Shown here: piece by piece, positions 16,822-26,321 of the stretch | Numbering within the stretch: the stretch's first letter is position 1 | How the letters are laid out: every line of letters begins with the position of its first letter | Assembly (NCBI GenBank): GCA_937884175.1 | Contig: CALGDB010000007.1 | Coordinates: forward strand, 1-39,288 | From: an uncultured Flavobacteriales bacterium | GTDB taxonomy: Bacteria > Bacteroidota > Bacteroidia > Flavobacteriales_D > Sanyastnellaceae | Length of the DNA: 39,288 nucleotides | Direction of reading: 5' to 3' | The notes under the pieces: model-generated | What the model saw: the letters and a program-made list of their open reading frames with translations, nothing else | The model's database searches: none | Told to the model about the DNA's origin: nothing | Program-made: the position numbers and the translations under genes

Positions 16822-17823
16822 ATGAGCACTTCTGACTCCCAACTCAATTCCACACACCTCCTCCGGTTCATTTTTGATCGCCTGAAGACATTCATCGCAA
16901 TCGGAGTCGGTGCGGCGGTGTTGTCTTCCGCCGTCGCCTTGATGATGGAAGAACAGTTCAAATCCACCGTGATTATGTTCGCCACGCCGCAGCATTCAAT
17001 CGGGGAACAATTTTATGAGGAAATCAAGCGCAACGACCTCCTCGAATACGGAGAGACAGAGGACGCCGAACGGCTGTTGCAAATCCTTAATTCAGACCGC
17101 ATCCGCACGCGCATCATTCAGAAGTACGACCTGTGGCTGCACTATGACATCGACCAAAGCCAGCCGGGAGCGCAGACCTTGCTCGGAAAGGAATACAACT
17201 CCAATGTCGATGCCCGCTTGACGCGTTATGGATCCATCGAGGTCAGCGTGTTGGACCGCGATCCCAAGCGTGCCGCTGACATGGCCAACGACATTGCGTT
17301 TTTGGCAGACTCGGTGGCCAACCGACTGCGCAACGATCGTGCAGGTGAAGCCTTGGGATATGCAAAGAGTTCCTTGGAACAGGTGCAACAGGAAATCACC
17401 ACGATGGAAGACGAGCTGGGGCAACTGTACGGCTTGGGGGTGTACGATTTCGCCACCCAAATCGAGGGCCTGAACGAACAATACGCCACGGCGATTGCTA
17501 AGGGGTTACCTGGCAATGCCGAGAAGATCCGCAAGCAGATGGCGGAAATCTCCAACTACGCCAACCAATTCAACAAGCTCTCCAACCTCATCGAAGCCGC
17601 TTACGAACGGGAGGCCATCCTCAAGAAGCGCTTCGAATTGATGAAACTCGACGCGGAAACGCAAATGCCCTCCGCCTTTGTAGTGGACTACGCAGCGCCT
17701 GCCGACAAAAAGTCCAAGCCAATCCGCTGGCTAATCGTCGTCATGAGCGTCGCGAGCACCTTGGTGTTCGCCCTCCTCGCGCTGCTGGCGGCAGAGAACC
17801 TCAAAGACTCTTCCGCGGCCTAA
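16822..17823 (+). CDS. Wzz-type polysaccharide chain-length determinant
   Basis: A 333-residue inner-membrane protein with the Wzz topology: a short cytoplasmic N-terminus, TM1 at about 21-42, a large periplasmic domain with helical stretches (about 165-285), and TM2 at about 302-325 preceded by DYAAPADKKSKPIRW. These proteins set the modal length of O-antigen or capsule polymer together with Wzy. There is no C-terminal tyrosine-kinase domain, so it is the kinase-less kind. It lies 15 bases after the flippase and 3 bases before the Wzy/WaaL-like gene. Confidence 0.83.
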   Translation: MSTSDSQLNSTHLLRFIFDRLKTFIAIGVGAAVLSSAVALMMEEQFKSTVIMFATPQHSIGEQFYEEIKRNDLLEYGETEDAERLLQILNSDRIRTRIIQKYDLWLHYDIDQSQPGAQTLLGKEYNSNVDARLTRYGSIEVSVLDRDPKRAADMANDIAFLADSVANRLRNDRAGEALGYAKSSLEQVQQEITTMEDELGQLYGLGVYDFATQIEGLNEQYATAIAKGLPGNAEKIRKQMAEISNYANQFNKLSNLIEAAYEREAILKKRFELMKLDAETQMPSAFVVDYAAPADKKSKPIRWLIVVMSVASTLVFALLALLAAENLKDSSAA

Positions 17824-17826
17824 CCC

Positions 17827-19272
17827 GTGTCAGCCATCCGCACACATTGGCCCTTGCTATTGACCGCGGCTTTCACCGGCGCGGTCATGCTGGGCGTTTA
17901 TAATGACTTTCCCTGGCTGGCGCTGTTGCCCCTGGCTGGCGCCGGCATTTGGCTGGCCTTCACGCGGTTGGACATTCTGCTCCTTTGTCTCGTAGCTGCC
18001 GTGCCGTTGAGCCTCAACCTCGAGGAAATGGAAATTGGCGGCCTCGGCGTGTACTTGCCCACCGAACCACTGCTGGCTGGGCTGCTGCTGTTATTCATCT
18101 TGCGGGCGATGCGTGGCTTTCCAGTGGACCAACGCCTGCTCCGCCATCCGCTGACCTACTGGGTAAGCGGGTCCTTGGTGTGGGTTCTCCTCACGGCCAT
18201 TGTGAGCGAATACCCCGTGATTTCGCTGAAATTCTTCACCGCCCGGCTGTGGTTTGTCGTTGGATTTTTCTTCTTCCTCGGCCACCTTTTCCTACACGCA
18301 CCAGAGCGCCGGCACCAGTTCATTCTGGCCTACGCCTTTCCCCTGTGCATCGTCATCATTTACACGTTGATTCGCCATGCAGGTTTTGGCTTTGAAAAGG
18401 ACGCCGGACACTGGGTGATGAAGCCGTTCTTTAAGGATCACACATCGTACGGCGCGGCATTGGCCATGGTCATTCCACCGATGCTCGCCTTGCTGACATG
18501 GCGGCGGTTCTCGGCGTTTGTGCGCGTGGTCCTGCTCGGGGTAGTGGCCATCTTGGTCACGGGCATGGTCTTTTCGTACACACGAGCTGCGTGGGTCTCG
18601 CTCGCGGCGGTTGGTGCGTTGTTCAGCGTAATGAAACTTGGTGTTCGATTGCGCACGTTGGTGAGTGTGGGGATCTTGGTTTTGGGGTTCCTGTGGGTGG
18701 CCCAAGATGCGCTGTTGATTCAGCTTCAACGCAACGAACAAGACTCGTCTGATGACCTCGCCGAACACGTGGAATCGATTTCCAATGTCTCGAGTGACGC
18801 GTCAAATTTGGAGCGCCTCAATCGGTGGAACGCTGCCTTCGCGCTCTTCCAAGAGCGCCCTGTTAGTGGCTGGGGGCCGGGTACCTATCAATTTGTGTAC
18901 GCGCCGTTCCAGCGTTCTGAAGACCGCACCATCATCAGTACCAACAACGCCGATGGCGGAAATGCGCACAGCGAATACCTCGGACCGCTTGCAGAACAGG
19001 GCATCCTCGGGATGGTTTTTGCCTTGGGATTGTTAGGCTTCTGCTTACACCTGGGATTCCGGGTACAAAACCAACTGCGCAACCGGGATCAACGTAACCT
19101 TGCCATGGGGGTCTTCCTCGGCCTGATGACGTATTTCGTACACGGGGTGCTGAACAACTACTTGGACACCGACAAAGCCAGTGCGCTGTTCTGGGGGTTT
19201 TTCGCCTTGCTCATGGTATGGAACCTCACCGGGGATGCAGATGCCGAAGAGCAGCCTGAAGCCATCACTTGA
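17827..19272 (+). CDS. O-antigen ligase/polymerase (WaaL/Wzy-like) membrane protein
   Basis: A 481-residue polytopic protein with about 10-12 hydrophobic segments and the Wzy_C/WaaL pattern: a large periplasmic loop with ERLNRWNAAFALFQERPVSG then GWGPGTYQF, and NAHSEYLGPLAEQGILGM, whose His is the conserved loop residue of the family. It either polymerises glycan repeat units or ligates the finished chain; sequence alone does not decide. The start is GTG 17827, three bases after the wzz-like gene. Its 3' end overlaps the convergent phosphatase gene by 8 bases (19265-19272). Confidence 0.84.
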   Translation: MSAIRTHWPLLLTAAFTGAVMLGVYNDFPWLALLPLAGAGIWLAFTRLDILLLCLVAAVPLSLNLEEMEIGGLGVYLPTEPLLAGLLLLFILRAMRGFPVDQRLLRHPLTYWVSGSLVWVLLTAIVSEYPVISLKFFTARLWFVVGFFFFLGHLFLHAPERRHQFILAYAFPLCIVIIYTLIRHAGFGFEKDAGHWVMKPFFKDHTSYGAALAMVIPPMLALLTWRRFSAFVRVVLLGVVAILVTGMVFSYTRAAWVSLAAVGALFSVMKLGVRLRTLVSVGILVLGFLWVAQDALLIQLQRNEQDSSDDLAEHVESISNVSSDASNLERLNRWNAAFALFQERPVSGWGPGTYQFVYAPFQRSEDRTIISTNNADGGNAHSEYLGPLAEQGILGMVFALGLLGFCLHLGFRVQNQLRNRDQRNLAMGVFLGLMTYFVHGVLNNYLDTDKASALFWGFFALLMVWNLTGDADAEEQPEAIT

Positions 19273-20485
19273 AGCGAACCACCATCAGGGCGGTGTCATC
19301 AAAGCTGGGCTCCGAACCTTTGAAGGTGCGAACCGCCTCAATCAACGCTTCTTGCACCGCATCAACCGGCATGCCGCGCCGTTCTCGAACCACCTCCTCC
19401 ATCCGCTGCATACCAAAGGGCACATCGTCCGAATTTTCCTGCTCCACGAGCCCATCGGTGTAGCACAAAAGGGTGGCTCCCGGCCGGATGTTCTCATTTC
19501 CTGCTTCAATCGACGGGATTTCCCGGAACATCCCCAGCCCGCAGCATCCCAACTCGAGTTGCTGAGTCGAGCCGTCTGCCGACATCAACACCGGTGGGTT
19601 GTGTCCGCAATTGATGTATTGCAAACTCTGGTCCCTGCGGTTGTATACCGCGGCAAAGAGCGTGATGTACTTTTCGCCTTTGGCGTTGTCCATCACCCGT
19701 TTGTTCAACTGGGTCACCACTTCGACTAAATCGCTGGACTCGTATTGAAAGATGGCGCGGAGGTTCGCCTGAAAATTCGACATGAGAAACGCCGCCGCGA
19801 TGCCTTTGCCACTCACATCTGCCATGCAAAACACCAACCGGTCCTCGTCCACGGAAAACACATCGTAATAGTCGCCGCCCACTTCCAAGTGAGGCTTGTA
19901 AAATGCGGCAACGTCAACGTCCCGGTCGCGGGGCCAATCCCCTGGCACGAGCATGGATTGGAGGTCCGCAGCAAGCTCCAACTCACGGCGCGTTGCTTCT
20001 TGGCGCACCCGTTCCAACTCCAATCGCTTATTCTGAAGCGCGACGATCAACACGTTGGTCAACAACTCGATGAAGCGCAGGTGCTTCACAACGGGGCTCA
20101 CTCCCGTGCCTTCCTCGGTATCTCCGGCCAGCAGGTATGCGATAGGCTCTCCGTTGTGCAGCACGGGGATTACCACATCAAAATCCTCATTTCCCTGCGA
20201 AGAATGCAAACGAACTTGCCCACCTTTGTCGAAGAAGGACGCTTCCAAAACGACCGGAATCTCTCCGGCCACACCATTGGTTAACAGACACTTCCAACCG
20301 CCGTCGTTGGCATACAACACCAACCGGTGAATGCCCAAATTCTCAGCCAGTGTGACCCGGTATTGTTCAAGCAATTCAGCCTCGGTGGCGCGCGCGTTGA
20401 TGCCCTGCGTCACATCGAGCAACGCATTCAGCTTGTAATCTTGGACCTCGAGCCGCTGCTCAAGCCGTTCGACGCTGTGGGCCAT
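19265..20485 (-). CDS. GAF-PP2C (RsbU/SpoIIE-like) serine phosphatase
   Basis: A 406-residue protein with an N-terminal GAF-like sensor (about 20-155), a coiled-coil linker (LERVRQEATRRELELAADLQ, 157-176) and a C-terminal PP2C phosphatase of the SpoIIE/RsbU class. Metal-binding motifs are GGDYYD (203-208), ADVSGKG (222-228), YTDGLVE (342-348) and DDTAL (396-400). Such enzymes dephosphorylate anti-sigma-factor antagonists in partner-switching pathways; no partner (STAS protein or HATPase kinase) is in this window, so the target is unknown. The start ATG 20485 lies 4 bases after the efp stop codon, implying cotranscription. The long upstream in-frame extension lies within efp and is rejected. 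Confidence 0.88.
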   Translation of the reverse strand: MAHSVERLEQRLEVQDYKLNALLDVTQGINARATEAELLEQYRVTLAENLGIHRLVLYANDGGWKCLLTNGVAGEIPVVLEASFFDKGGQVRLHSSQGNEDFDVVIPVLHNGEPIAYLLAGDTEEGTGVSPVVKHLRFIELLTNVLIVALQNKRLELERVRQEATRRELELAADLQSMLVPGDWPRDRDVDVAAFYKPHLEVGGDYYDVFSVDEDRLVFCMADVSGKGIAAAFLMSNFQANLRAIFQYESSDLVEVVTQLNKRVMDNAKGEKYITLFAAVYNRRDQSLQYINCGHNPPVLMSADGSTQQLELGCCGLGMFREIPSIEAGNENIRPGATLLCYTDGLVEQENSDDVPFGMQRMEEVVRERRGMPVDAVQEALIEAVRTFKGSEPSFDDTALMVVRFK

Positions 20486-20489
20486 GGGG

Positions 20490-21056
20490 TTACTTTTTGA
20501 CGCGCTCGACGTATTCTTTGTTGCGGGTGTCCACCTTGACGAAGTCACCGATGTCAATGAACAACGGTACGCGAATTTCAACCCCCGTATCGGTGGTGGC
20601 CGGCTTCAGAGTGTTAGTTGCCGTATCGCCTTTGATGCCCGGTTCGGTGTACGTGATTTCGGCTTCGACGTGGGTCGGCAAGTCGCAACTCAACACGCGC
20701 TCCTCGTCCGCATGAAATTGCAATTGGCAAATCAGCCCGTCCTTCAAAAATTCCGGCGCATTGATGACATGGCGCTCAATCGGAATCTGCTCAAACGACT
20801 CGAGATTCATAAAGAAAAAACTCTGGTCGTCGTTGTACAAATATTGGTATTCGCGGGTCTCGATCCGGACGGGGTCAATTTTCACCCCCGCGTTAAAGGT
20901 GTGATCAACCACCTTTCCCGTTTGAAGGTTTTTGAGCTTTGTTCGCACAAAAGCTGCTCCTTTTCCGGGCTTGACATGCAGAAACTCAATGATCTGCCAC
21001 AGGCCGTTGTTGTGGTTCAACACGAGGCCGTTTTTGATGTCCGAAGTCGTTGCCAT
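20490..21056 (-). CDS. efp: Translation elongation factor P
   Basis: EF-P relieves ribosome stalling at polyproline stretches. The 188-residue protein has the usual three beta-barrel domains. The modifiable lysine loop is HVKPGKGAAFVRTK, with K32 in PGKG, and the C-terminal signature region contains KPATTDTGVEIRVPLFI. The type of lysine modification cannot be told; no epmA or epmB is nearby. The start is ATG 21056 (MATTSDIKNG); the frame extends 11 codons upstream from a non-ATG start, which is not favoured. A TATCTTCG box lies 18 bases upstream. The phosphatase gene follows 4 bases after the stop. Confidence 0.96.
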   Translation of the reverse strand: MATTSDIKNGLVLNHNNGLWQIIEFLHVKPGKGAAFVRTKLKNLQTGKVVDHTFNAGVKIDPVRIETREYQYLYNDDQSFFFMNLESFEQIPIERHVINAPEFLKDGLICQLQFHADEERVLSCDLPTHVEAEITYTEPGIKGDTATNTLKPATTDTGVEIRVPLFIDIGDFVKVDTRNKEYVERVKK

Positions 21057-21074
21057 TAATCGATAGTCTTTTGG

Positions 21075-21082
21075 CGAAGATA
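21075..21082 (-). promoter_or_regulatory. Probable -7 box of efp
   Basis: TATCTTCG on the minus strand differs from TAnnTTTG at one base and sits 18 bases before ATG 21056, in the 129-base gap downstream of the OstA-like gene. The rest of that gap (21057-21185) shows nothing else I recognise. Confidence 0.38.
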
Positions 21083-21185
21083 GCGTCACAAGTTCATGCG
21101 GATGGATAGGTTAAATTCAGTTTGTGCAGAGGTCAATGTCAACATATTCTCGCCGACTTCCCCTGCGTCCGGCCGATTGGAACAT

Positions 21186-22718
21186 TTACTCGCGCCTCAC
21201 TTCCGGCGGATGTACCCAAGTCAATCCCTCCAATACGGGCGCATCCGCATCACCCGATTTCCACTGCCCTTCCGGGCGATCCAACAAGACAATGCGTTGG
21301 ACCGCACCGTCATCAAAGTCCATGCGCATCTTACTGCACAACGACTGGTTGAATTCAGCGCATGGCGCATCGGCCTCACTATCGAAATAAATGCTTTGCG
21401 CATTGCCATTGACCCAAACGGCCTCCAAGGCGTTCGAAACGAAGCGACCTGTAATTTCCCGACCGGCGATTTGCTGATAACACGCCCCGCTGTCAACCAG
21501 CATCATCAAACTCGCATGGCCAGCCGCACGGAGCGATTCGGGCCGGTTTTCCACCACGGCCCATTCCAACGAATCGGACTGGAGCAACCAGCCTTCCATC
21601 CACATTTTAGGGCTGCGCAAGAGTTGAACGCGGTCTGCATCGGTGTTCCAAATGAGCGTATCACAGATCGCTGAGGCATCGCCCTGGTTCAATTCTACCG
21701 CCGGCCATACGGTGGTCAACCCGCCCACGACGGAGATTGTATCGGCCACCAGTTTCAACGTGTCCTCCTCCCCTGCGTCAACCCAACACGCCCGCTGCTC
21801 CGGTTTTCCGACCATCAAGACGTCAAATTCCTCTCCCCGCTCCAACCGTTCCGCGTAATGCCCTGACAACGTCCACAATTCCAGGGTATCCGTGATGTCC
21901 ACCTCACCTACTGCAGTAGCGGGAAGCAAGGTGTCCGGCGGAAGGTGAACGCTATCGGCCTCGAGCCACACCTCGTCGTTGCGTAACTCAACCCCGGGAG
22001 CGCCAGCGCCCCCAAACCACCCCGATTCTGTCTCTACATCAAATTCACCGCTGCTGCACCGCAGTTCAAAGCGCTCATCCGTCGTGTGCAGGTGACTCGG
22101 ACCATGAAACGAAAATTCATCCACTTCTTCCCGCCAATGCAAGCTGTCGGAGTCCAAGGTGTAGTCCGCGTTATCCATGTGCACCGAACCTCCGAGCATG
22201 AGCAACGCAGTCTTGGCTTGGTATTGACCGTGGTGAAACTCAACCGACCGGCCATCGTCTTGCAATCGCCCGCCAAAAGGCAATAGGGCCACTTCCTGCT
22301 TCAAATGGTAACGCAATACCGTACACGTCAACCGACCGGCCTCTGCCTCCAACTGCACGAGACGGTCCGGATGGGATTTGGCCCGCACCCAATGAGTCTC
22401 CGGGTTCAGCTCCATTTCATCGGCCCTCAGGGTTTGAGGACCGTCCGTTAACTTCACATTACCCATGGTCCGGAAGATTCCATCGTCATAACGCCAAGCG
22501 CTATCGCACCGCAAACGGCTATCCTCCATGCCCAAAAGCACCCCGCCAATCAACCGCTGCACATCAGGTTGTGAACGGTCCCGTAGAATGGCGTCCGCTT
22601 GCAGGATTTGGATGCGAATCGGTTCGTTTTCCTGGGCCGATGCGACCAGGGCAACAGCTCCGGCAAGGCCTAAAAAGAGTGTGCGCAACCGATTTTGAAG
22701 AGGGCATCCGAAATTCAT
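21186..22718 (-). CDS. OstA/LptA-like periplasmic protein (lipopolysaccharide transport)
   Basis: A 510-residue protein with a signal peptide (1-28, VASA|QE) and beta-jellyroll OstA/LptA-type repeats, typified by LRCDSAWRYDDGIFRTMGNV and TDGPQTLRADEMELNPET. LptA bridges LPS between the inner and outer membranes; E. coli LptA is about 185 residues, and the longer multi-repeat Bacteroidota version is normally called OstA-like protein. The start chosen is ATG 22718, where the signal peptide begins; the frame stays open upstream through the tRNA gene, which is not coding. It is divergent from tRNA-Leu. Confidence 0.82.
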   Translation of the reverse strand: MNFGCPLQNRLRTLFLGLAGAVALVASAQENEPIRIQILQADAILRDRSQPDVQRLIGGVLLGMEDSRLRCDSAWRYDDGIFRTMGNVKLTDGPQTLRADEMELNPETHWVRAKSHPDRLVQLEAEAGRLTCTVLRYHLKQEVALLPFGGRLQDDGRSVEFHHGQYQAKTALLMLGGSVHMDNADYTLDSDSLHWREEVDEFSFHGPSHLHTTDERFELRCSSGEFDVETESGWFGGAGAPGVELRNDEVWLEADSVHLPPDTLLPATAVGEVDITDTLELWTLSGHYAERLERGEEFDVLMVGKPEQRACWVDAGEEDTLKLVADTISVVGGLTTVWPAVELNQGDASAICDTLIWNTDADRVQLLRSPKMWMEGWLLQSDSLEWAVVENRPESLRAAGHASLMMLVDSGACYQQIAGREITGRFVSNALEAVWVNGNAQSIYFDSEADAPCAEFNQSLCSKMRMDFDDGAVQRIVLLDRPEGQWKSGDADAPVLEGLTWVHPPEVRRE

Positions 22719-22751
22719 CGCTTGCAAGTTCCATCGAAATATCCGTATTCC

Positions 22752-22759
22752 TACCTTTG
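22752..22759 (+). promoter_or_regulatory. -7 box of the tRNA-Leu gene
   Basis: TACCTTTG matches TAnnTTTG exactly and ends 17 bases before the mature tRNA 5' end, a fitting distance for a short precursor leader. No clear -33 TTG lies at the right spacing. Confidence 0.6.
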
Positions 22760-22776
22760 CTCCCCTTTCTGATTGG

Positions 22777-22861
22777 GCGGGTGTGGTGAAATTGGTAGAC
22801 ACGCTGGATTTAGGATCCAGTGCCGCGAGGCGTGTGGGTTCGAGTCCCTCCACCCGCACCA
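22777..22861 (+). tRNA. tRNA-Leu (anticodon UAG)
   Basis: An 85-nt class II tRNA. The acceptor stem GCGGGTG (22777-22783) pairs with CACCCGC (22851-22857), followed by discriminator A and encoded CCA (22859-22861). The anticodon stem CTGGA/TCCAG encloses the loop TTTAGGA with anticodon TAG (22811-22813). There is a long variable arm (TGCCGCGAGGCGT) and T-arm GGGTTCGAGTCCC. It reads CUA and probably other CUN codons. Confidence 0.98.
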
Positions 22862-22944
22862 TTCGGAAAGCATGAACCAAAAACGCTTGAACACAGGCCA
22901 TCAGCAAACGCTAACGTCATTTCCCAAGCTTTCTTACATCGCCT

Positions 22945-24300
22945 ATGCAAATCGATCGCAACCCCGTCGACGAGCTCACTGCTCGACTGACCGTAACCGT
23001 TGAACCTGCGGACTACGAATCCCGCGTTGAGAAAATCCTCAACGACTACCGCAAAAACTCCACGTACCCTGGATTCCGCAAAGGAAAGGCGCCCATGGCC
23101 CTCATCCGGAAGCAATACGCCGCGCCGGTACTCGCCGATGAAATGAACAAGATCATTTCAGAAGAATTGAGCGCCTACATCACCAAGGAAAAGATTGACA
23201 TACTCGGCAACCCCATTCCCGAGACCAGCACAGAGGCTTCCGGCAATTGGGAAAAGCCTGAAAACTTCACCTTCACCTACGAAATTGGTCTCGCTCCAGA
23301 AATCAACCTGAGCTTCGGACGCAGCGCCAAGTTCACCCGCCACGTCATCAAGGTGGACAAAAAGTCCATCGAAGCTGCCGTGAGCGACCATACCCGTCGC
23401 CACGGAAGCATCAGCGAACAAGAACTCGCCTCTGATACGGACCTGCTCATCGGCCATTTCACTCAATTGAATGATGCCGGCGAACCCCTCGAAGGCGGCA
23501 TCGAAAGCGATTCCAACATCGCGCTCGAGCACCTCGACGAAAGAAAAACCCGCAAAGCCCTGACCGGAGCGAAGGTCGGAGACACCTTCGATGTCGACCC
23601 GCATAAGGTTTCGAACGGACACGAGGACCTCGGAAAGATGCTCGGCATCACCTACGAACAAGTCCACGACTTGAAGGGTCAGTTCCGTTTTGAAGTCAAA
23701 GAAATCAAGCGCCTCACCCCCGCTGAGAACGACCAAAGCCTGTGGGACAAGGTCCTCGGCAAGGACGTGGTTAGCACTGAAAAGGACTTCCGCGAAAAGG
23801 TGGCCGAGGAGTTGACGAGTCAGTTCGACCGCGACGCGGAGCATATTTTCCGCCGCCGTTTCGTTGTGGACCTCATCGAGTACATGAAGATTCAGATGCC
23901 CGATGCCTTCTTGAAGCGTTGGATCCAGATGAACAACGAGAATCCGCTCACGGAGGAACAGCTGGAGAAAGAATACCCCAGCTACGCCGATTCCATGCGC
24001 TGGCAATTACTTCAACAGGCCGTCATGAAAGATACAGATATGCGCGTGACTGGCGAAGAGTTGGAAGAAGAAGCCAAAAAAGTCATCGGCGCACAGTATG
24101 CGCAATACGGCATGCCACTTGAGGGCGAGATGCTAGATAATTTTGCCAAAAACGCCCTCGCCAATGACGACGAGCGCCGCCGCATTGCGGACATCATCAT
24201 CGAGCGCAAAGTGGTGGATAACTTGAAGCCACGGGTCACCATCAAGAACAAGACCGTTTCGTTCGAGGACTTTGCCAAGGTGGCCGCAGAGGTCCGATAA
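22945..24300 (+). CDS. tig: Trigger factor (ribosome-associated chaperone)
   Basis: A 451-residue trigger factor that meets nascent chains at the ribosome exit. The ribosome-binding signature GFRKGKAP is at 43-50, followed by the PPIase-like domain (about 150-260; the FKBP-type residues are poorly conserved, as is common in Bacteroidota) and a long helical C-terminal domain ending VSFEDFAKVAAEVR. The start ATG 22945 has no Shine-Dalgarno sequence. The tig-clpP-clpX order is a common bacterial arrangement linking folding and proteolysis. 112 bases separate it from clpP. Confidence 0.94.
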   Translation: MQIDRNPVDELTARLTVTVEPADYESRVEKILNDYRKNSTYPGFRKGKAPMALIRKQYAAPVLADEMNKIISEELSAYITKEKIDILGNPIPETSTEASGNWEKPENFTFTYEIGLAPEINLSFGRSAKFTRHVIKVDKKSIEAAVSDHTRRHGSISEQELASDTDLLIGHFTQLNDAGEPLEGGIESDSNIALEHLDERKTRKALTGAKVGDTFDVDPHKVSNGHEDLGKMLGITYEQVHDLKGQFRFEVKEIKRLTPAENDQSLWDKVLGKDVVSTEKDFREKVAEELTSQFDRDAEHIFRRRFVVDLIEYMKIQMPDAFLKRWIQMNNENPLTEEQLEKEYPSYADSMRWQLLQQAVMKDTDMRVTGEELEEEAKKVIGAQYAQYGMPLEGEMLDNFAKNALANDDERRRIADIIIERKVVDNLKPRVTIKNKTVSFEDFAKVAAEVR

Positions 24301-24315
24301 GAGCGCGGCGTTTGT

Positions 24316-24345
24316 AACGGGTCGAGTTTATCAAGAACACCCGTT
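24316..24345. repeat. Inverted repeat between tig and clpP
   Basis: AACGGGT (24316-24322) and ACCCGTT (24339-24345) form a 7-bp stem with a 16-base loop. No T-run follows, so it is at best a weak terminator or a processing site. Confidence 0.3.
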
Positions 24346-24400
24346 CACAAAAGATTGCTAATCGGCCGCAAATGCGCGCACCGAGTACGGGAAACGTCTT

Positions 24401-24408
24401 TACTTTTA
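24401..24408 (+). promoter_or_regulatory. Possible -7 box of clpP
   Basis: TACTTTTA has one mismatch to TAnnTTTG and ends four bases before ATG 24413, the same spacing as the exact box at ssb. Confidence 0.35.
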
Positions 24409-24412
24409 TATC

Positions 24413-25090
24413 ATGACCGATCGCAACGAATTCCTCAAGTATGCCGTCAAAGACCGCGGCATGAGCAGCCAAACCGTACGGGACTACATCTCCCACGCAT
24501 ACGGCCCTGAAAACCTGACCCGCACTGTAATTGAAGAGCGCCAGATGCCCTTCCGAGAAGTGGATGTCTTTTCGCGTTTGATGGCCGACCGCATCATTTT
24601 CCTAGGCACAGGCATTGACGATTACATCGCCAACATAATCCAGGCCCAATTGCTGTTCTTGGAGTCCACCGACGCAAGCAAGGACATCCAGATTTACATC
24701 AACAGCCCCGGCGGTTCGGTGTACGCGGGCTTAGGCATCTACGACACCATGCAGTACATCCGCCCGGATGTCGCCACCATTTGCACCGGCATGGCTGCGT
24801 CGATGGGAGCCGTGCTCCTTTGCGCAGGTGCTGGTGGAAAGCGAACGGGCTTGAAGCACAGCCGGGTCATGATCCACCAGCCCCTCGGCGGAGCAAGCGG
24901 TCAGGCTTCTGACATTGAAATCACCGCCCGTGAAATCCAAAAACTGAAGAAGGAACTCTACGCCATCATTTCTCACCACAGCGGCCAAACCGAAAAAAAG
25001 GTGTGGAACGACTCCGACCGCGATTACTGGATGATTGCATCCGAAGCCAAGGAGTACGGTATGATTGACGAAGTCCTCGAACGCAAATAA
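24413..25090 (+). CDS. clpP: ATP-dependent Clp protease proteolytic subunit
   Basis: ClpP forms the barrel peptidase fed by ClpX. The 225-residue protein has the catalytic triad S130 (GMAASMGA), H155 (MIHQPLGG) and D204 (DRDYWM), and the [18 protein letters not shown] oxyanion-loop region (96-113). An N-terminal extension of about 30 residues before the conserved core is normal for Bacteroidota and resembles a processed propeptide. It is followed 11 bases later by clpX. Confidence 0.97.
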   Translation: MTDRNEFLKYAVKDRGMSSQTVRDYISHAYGPENLTRTVIEERQMPFREVDVFSRLMADRIIFLGTGIDDYIANIIQAQLLFLESTDASKDIQIYINSPGGSVYAGLGIYDTMQYIRPDVATICTGMAASMGAVLLCAGAGGKRTGLKHSRVMIHQPLGGASGQASDIEITAREIQKLKKELYAIISHHSGQTEKKVWNDSDRDYWMIASEAKEYGMIDEVLERK

Positions 25091-25101
25091 GCATCACCGC
25101 G

Positions 25102-26316
25102 ATGAGTGATACCCCCATCCACTGTTCATTCTGCGGGCGCAGCAAGGAAGACGTTGAAGTCTTAATTGCGGGCGTCACTGGCCACATTTGTGACCATTGC
25201 ATCGAGCAGGCTGATGGCATTTTGCGCGAAGAGAAAAAAGCCGCACCTGCCGGTGCAGCTTTCTCCCTCAAGCTTCCGAAAGAAATCAAGGAGCACCTCG
25301 ATACTTACGTCATTGGCCAAGAGGAGGCCAAAAAGACTATCAGTGTCGCGGTGTACAACCACTACAAGCGCATCCTCAATCCAAAGCACGACAGCGAAGT
25401 CGAAATCGACAAATCCAACGTGATCTTACTCGGTGAAACAGGCACCGGCAAGACCTTGCTAGCGCGCACCATCGCCCGCATGCTCGACGTCCCATTCTGC
25501 ATCGCTGATGCCACAGTATTGACGGAGGCGGGGTACGTCGGTGAGGATGTCGAAAGCGTGCTATCACGTCTGCTCCAAGCGGCGGATTACAACGTTGAGC
25601 AAACCGAACGCGGCATCGTTTTCATCGATGAGGTGGACAAAATCGCGCGCAAAAGCGATAACCCTTCCATCACGCGCGATGTAAGCGGCGAAGGAGTTCA
25701 GCAAGCGCTTCTAAAGCTGCTCGAAGGGGCCGAAGTGAGCGTACCCCCACAAGGCGGCCGCAAGCACCCTGAGCAGAAGCTCATTTCCATTAACACCAAG
25801 AATATCCTGTTCATCTGCGGCGGAGCGTTCGCGGGCATTGAAAAAATCATCGAACGTCGCGTCAACCGCGCTTCCATCGGGTACCAGAACGACGAGGACC
25901 AAATCGACGACGAAAACCTGCTCCAATACGCCGCTCCCGCTGACCTCAAAAGTTTTGGGTTGATTCCGGAACTCATCGGTCGATTCCCGGTGTTTACACA
26001 TCTGAATCCCTTGGACGCGTCGGCACTCCGGCAGATCCTAACCGAGCCGAAGAACGCGTTGTGCAAGCAGTACATCGAGCTGTTCAAAATGGACGGCATT
26101 GACCTCAAATTTGACGCCTCAGGGTTGGATTACATGGTGGAGAAAGCCGTTGAATTCAAACTCGGCGCACGCGGCCTCCGCAGCATCATGGAAGCCGTGT
26201 TGAACGATGCCATGTTTGAGCTACCGGGAACCGAGGAGAAAGAGCTCACGGTCACCCGCACATTCGCCGAAAAACACTTCACCGATAACCAGCAGTCCGG
26301 GTTGCGCGTGGCCTAA
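25102..26316 (+). CDS. clpX: ATP-dependent Clp protease ATP-binding subunit ClpX
   Basis: AAA+ unfoldase for ClpP, 404 residues. The zinc-binding domain uses C8, C11, C30 and C33; Walker A is GETGTGKT (111-118); the pore loop is in GYVGEDVE (144-151); Walker B is FIDEVD (174-179); the RKH substrate loop is at 220-222. The ClpP-docking loop reads IGY (259-261) rather than the IGF of E. coli, a conservative change probably normal in this phylum. mutS starts five bases after its stop. Confidence 0.97.
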   Translation: MSDTPIHCSFCGRSKEDVEVLIAGVTGHICDHCIEQADGILREEKKAAPAGAAFSLKLPKEIKEHLDTYVIGQEEAKKTISVAVYNHYKRILNPKHDSEVEIDKSNVILLGETGTGKTLLARTIARMLDVPFCIADATVLTEAGYVGEDVESVLSRLLQAADYNVEQTERGIVFIDEVDKIARKSDNPSITRDVSGEGVQQALLKLLEGAEVSVPPQGGRKHPEQKLISINTKNILFICGGAFAGIEKIIERRVNRASIGYQNDEDQIDDENLLQYAAPADLKSFGLIPELIGRFPVFTHLNPLDASALRQILTEPKNALCKQYIELFKMDGIDLKFDASGLDYMVEKAVEFKLGARGLRSIMEAVLNDAMFELPGTEEKELTVTRTFAEKHFTDNQQSGLRVA

Positions 26317-26321
26317 GCCCC

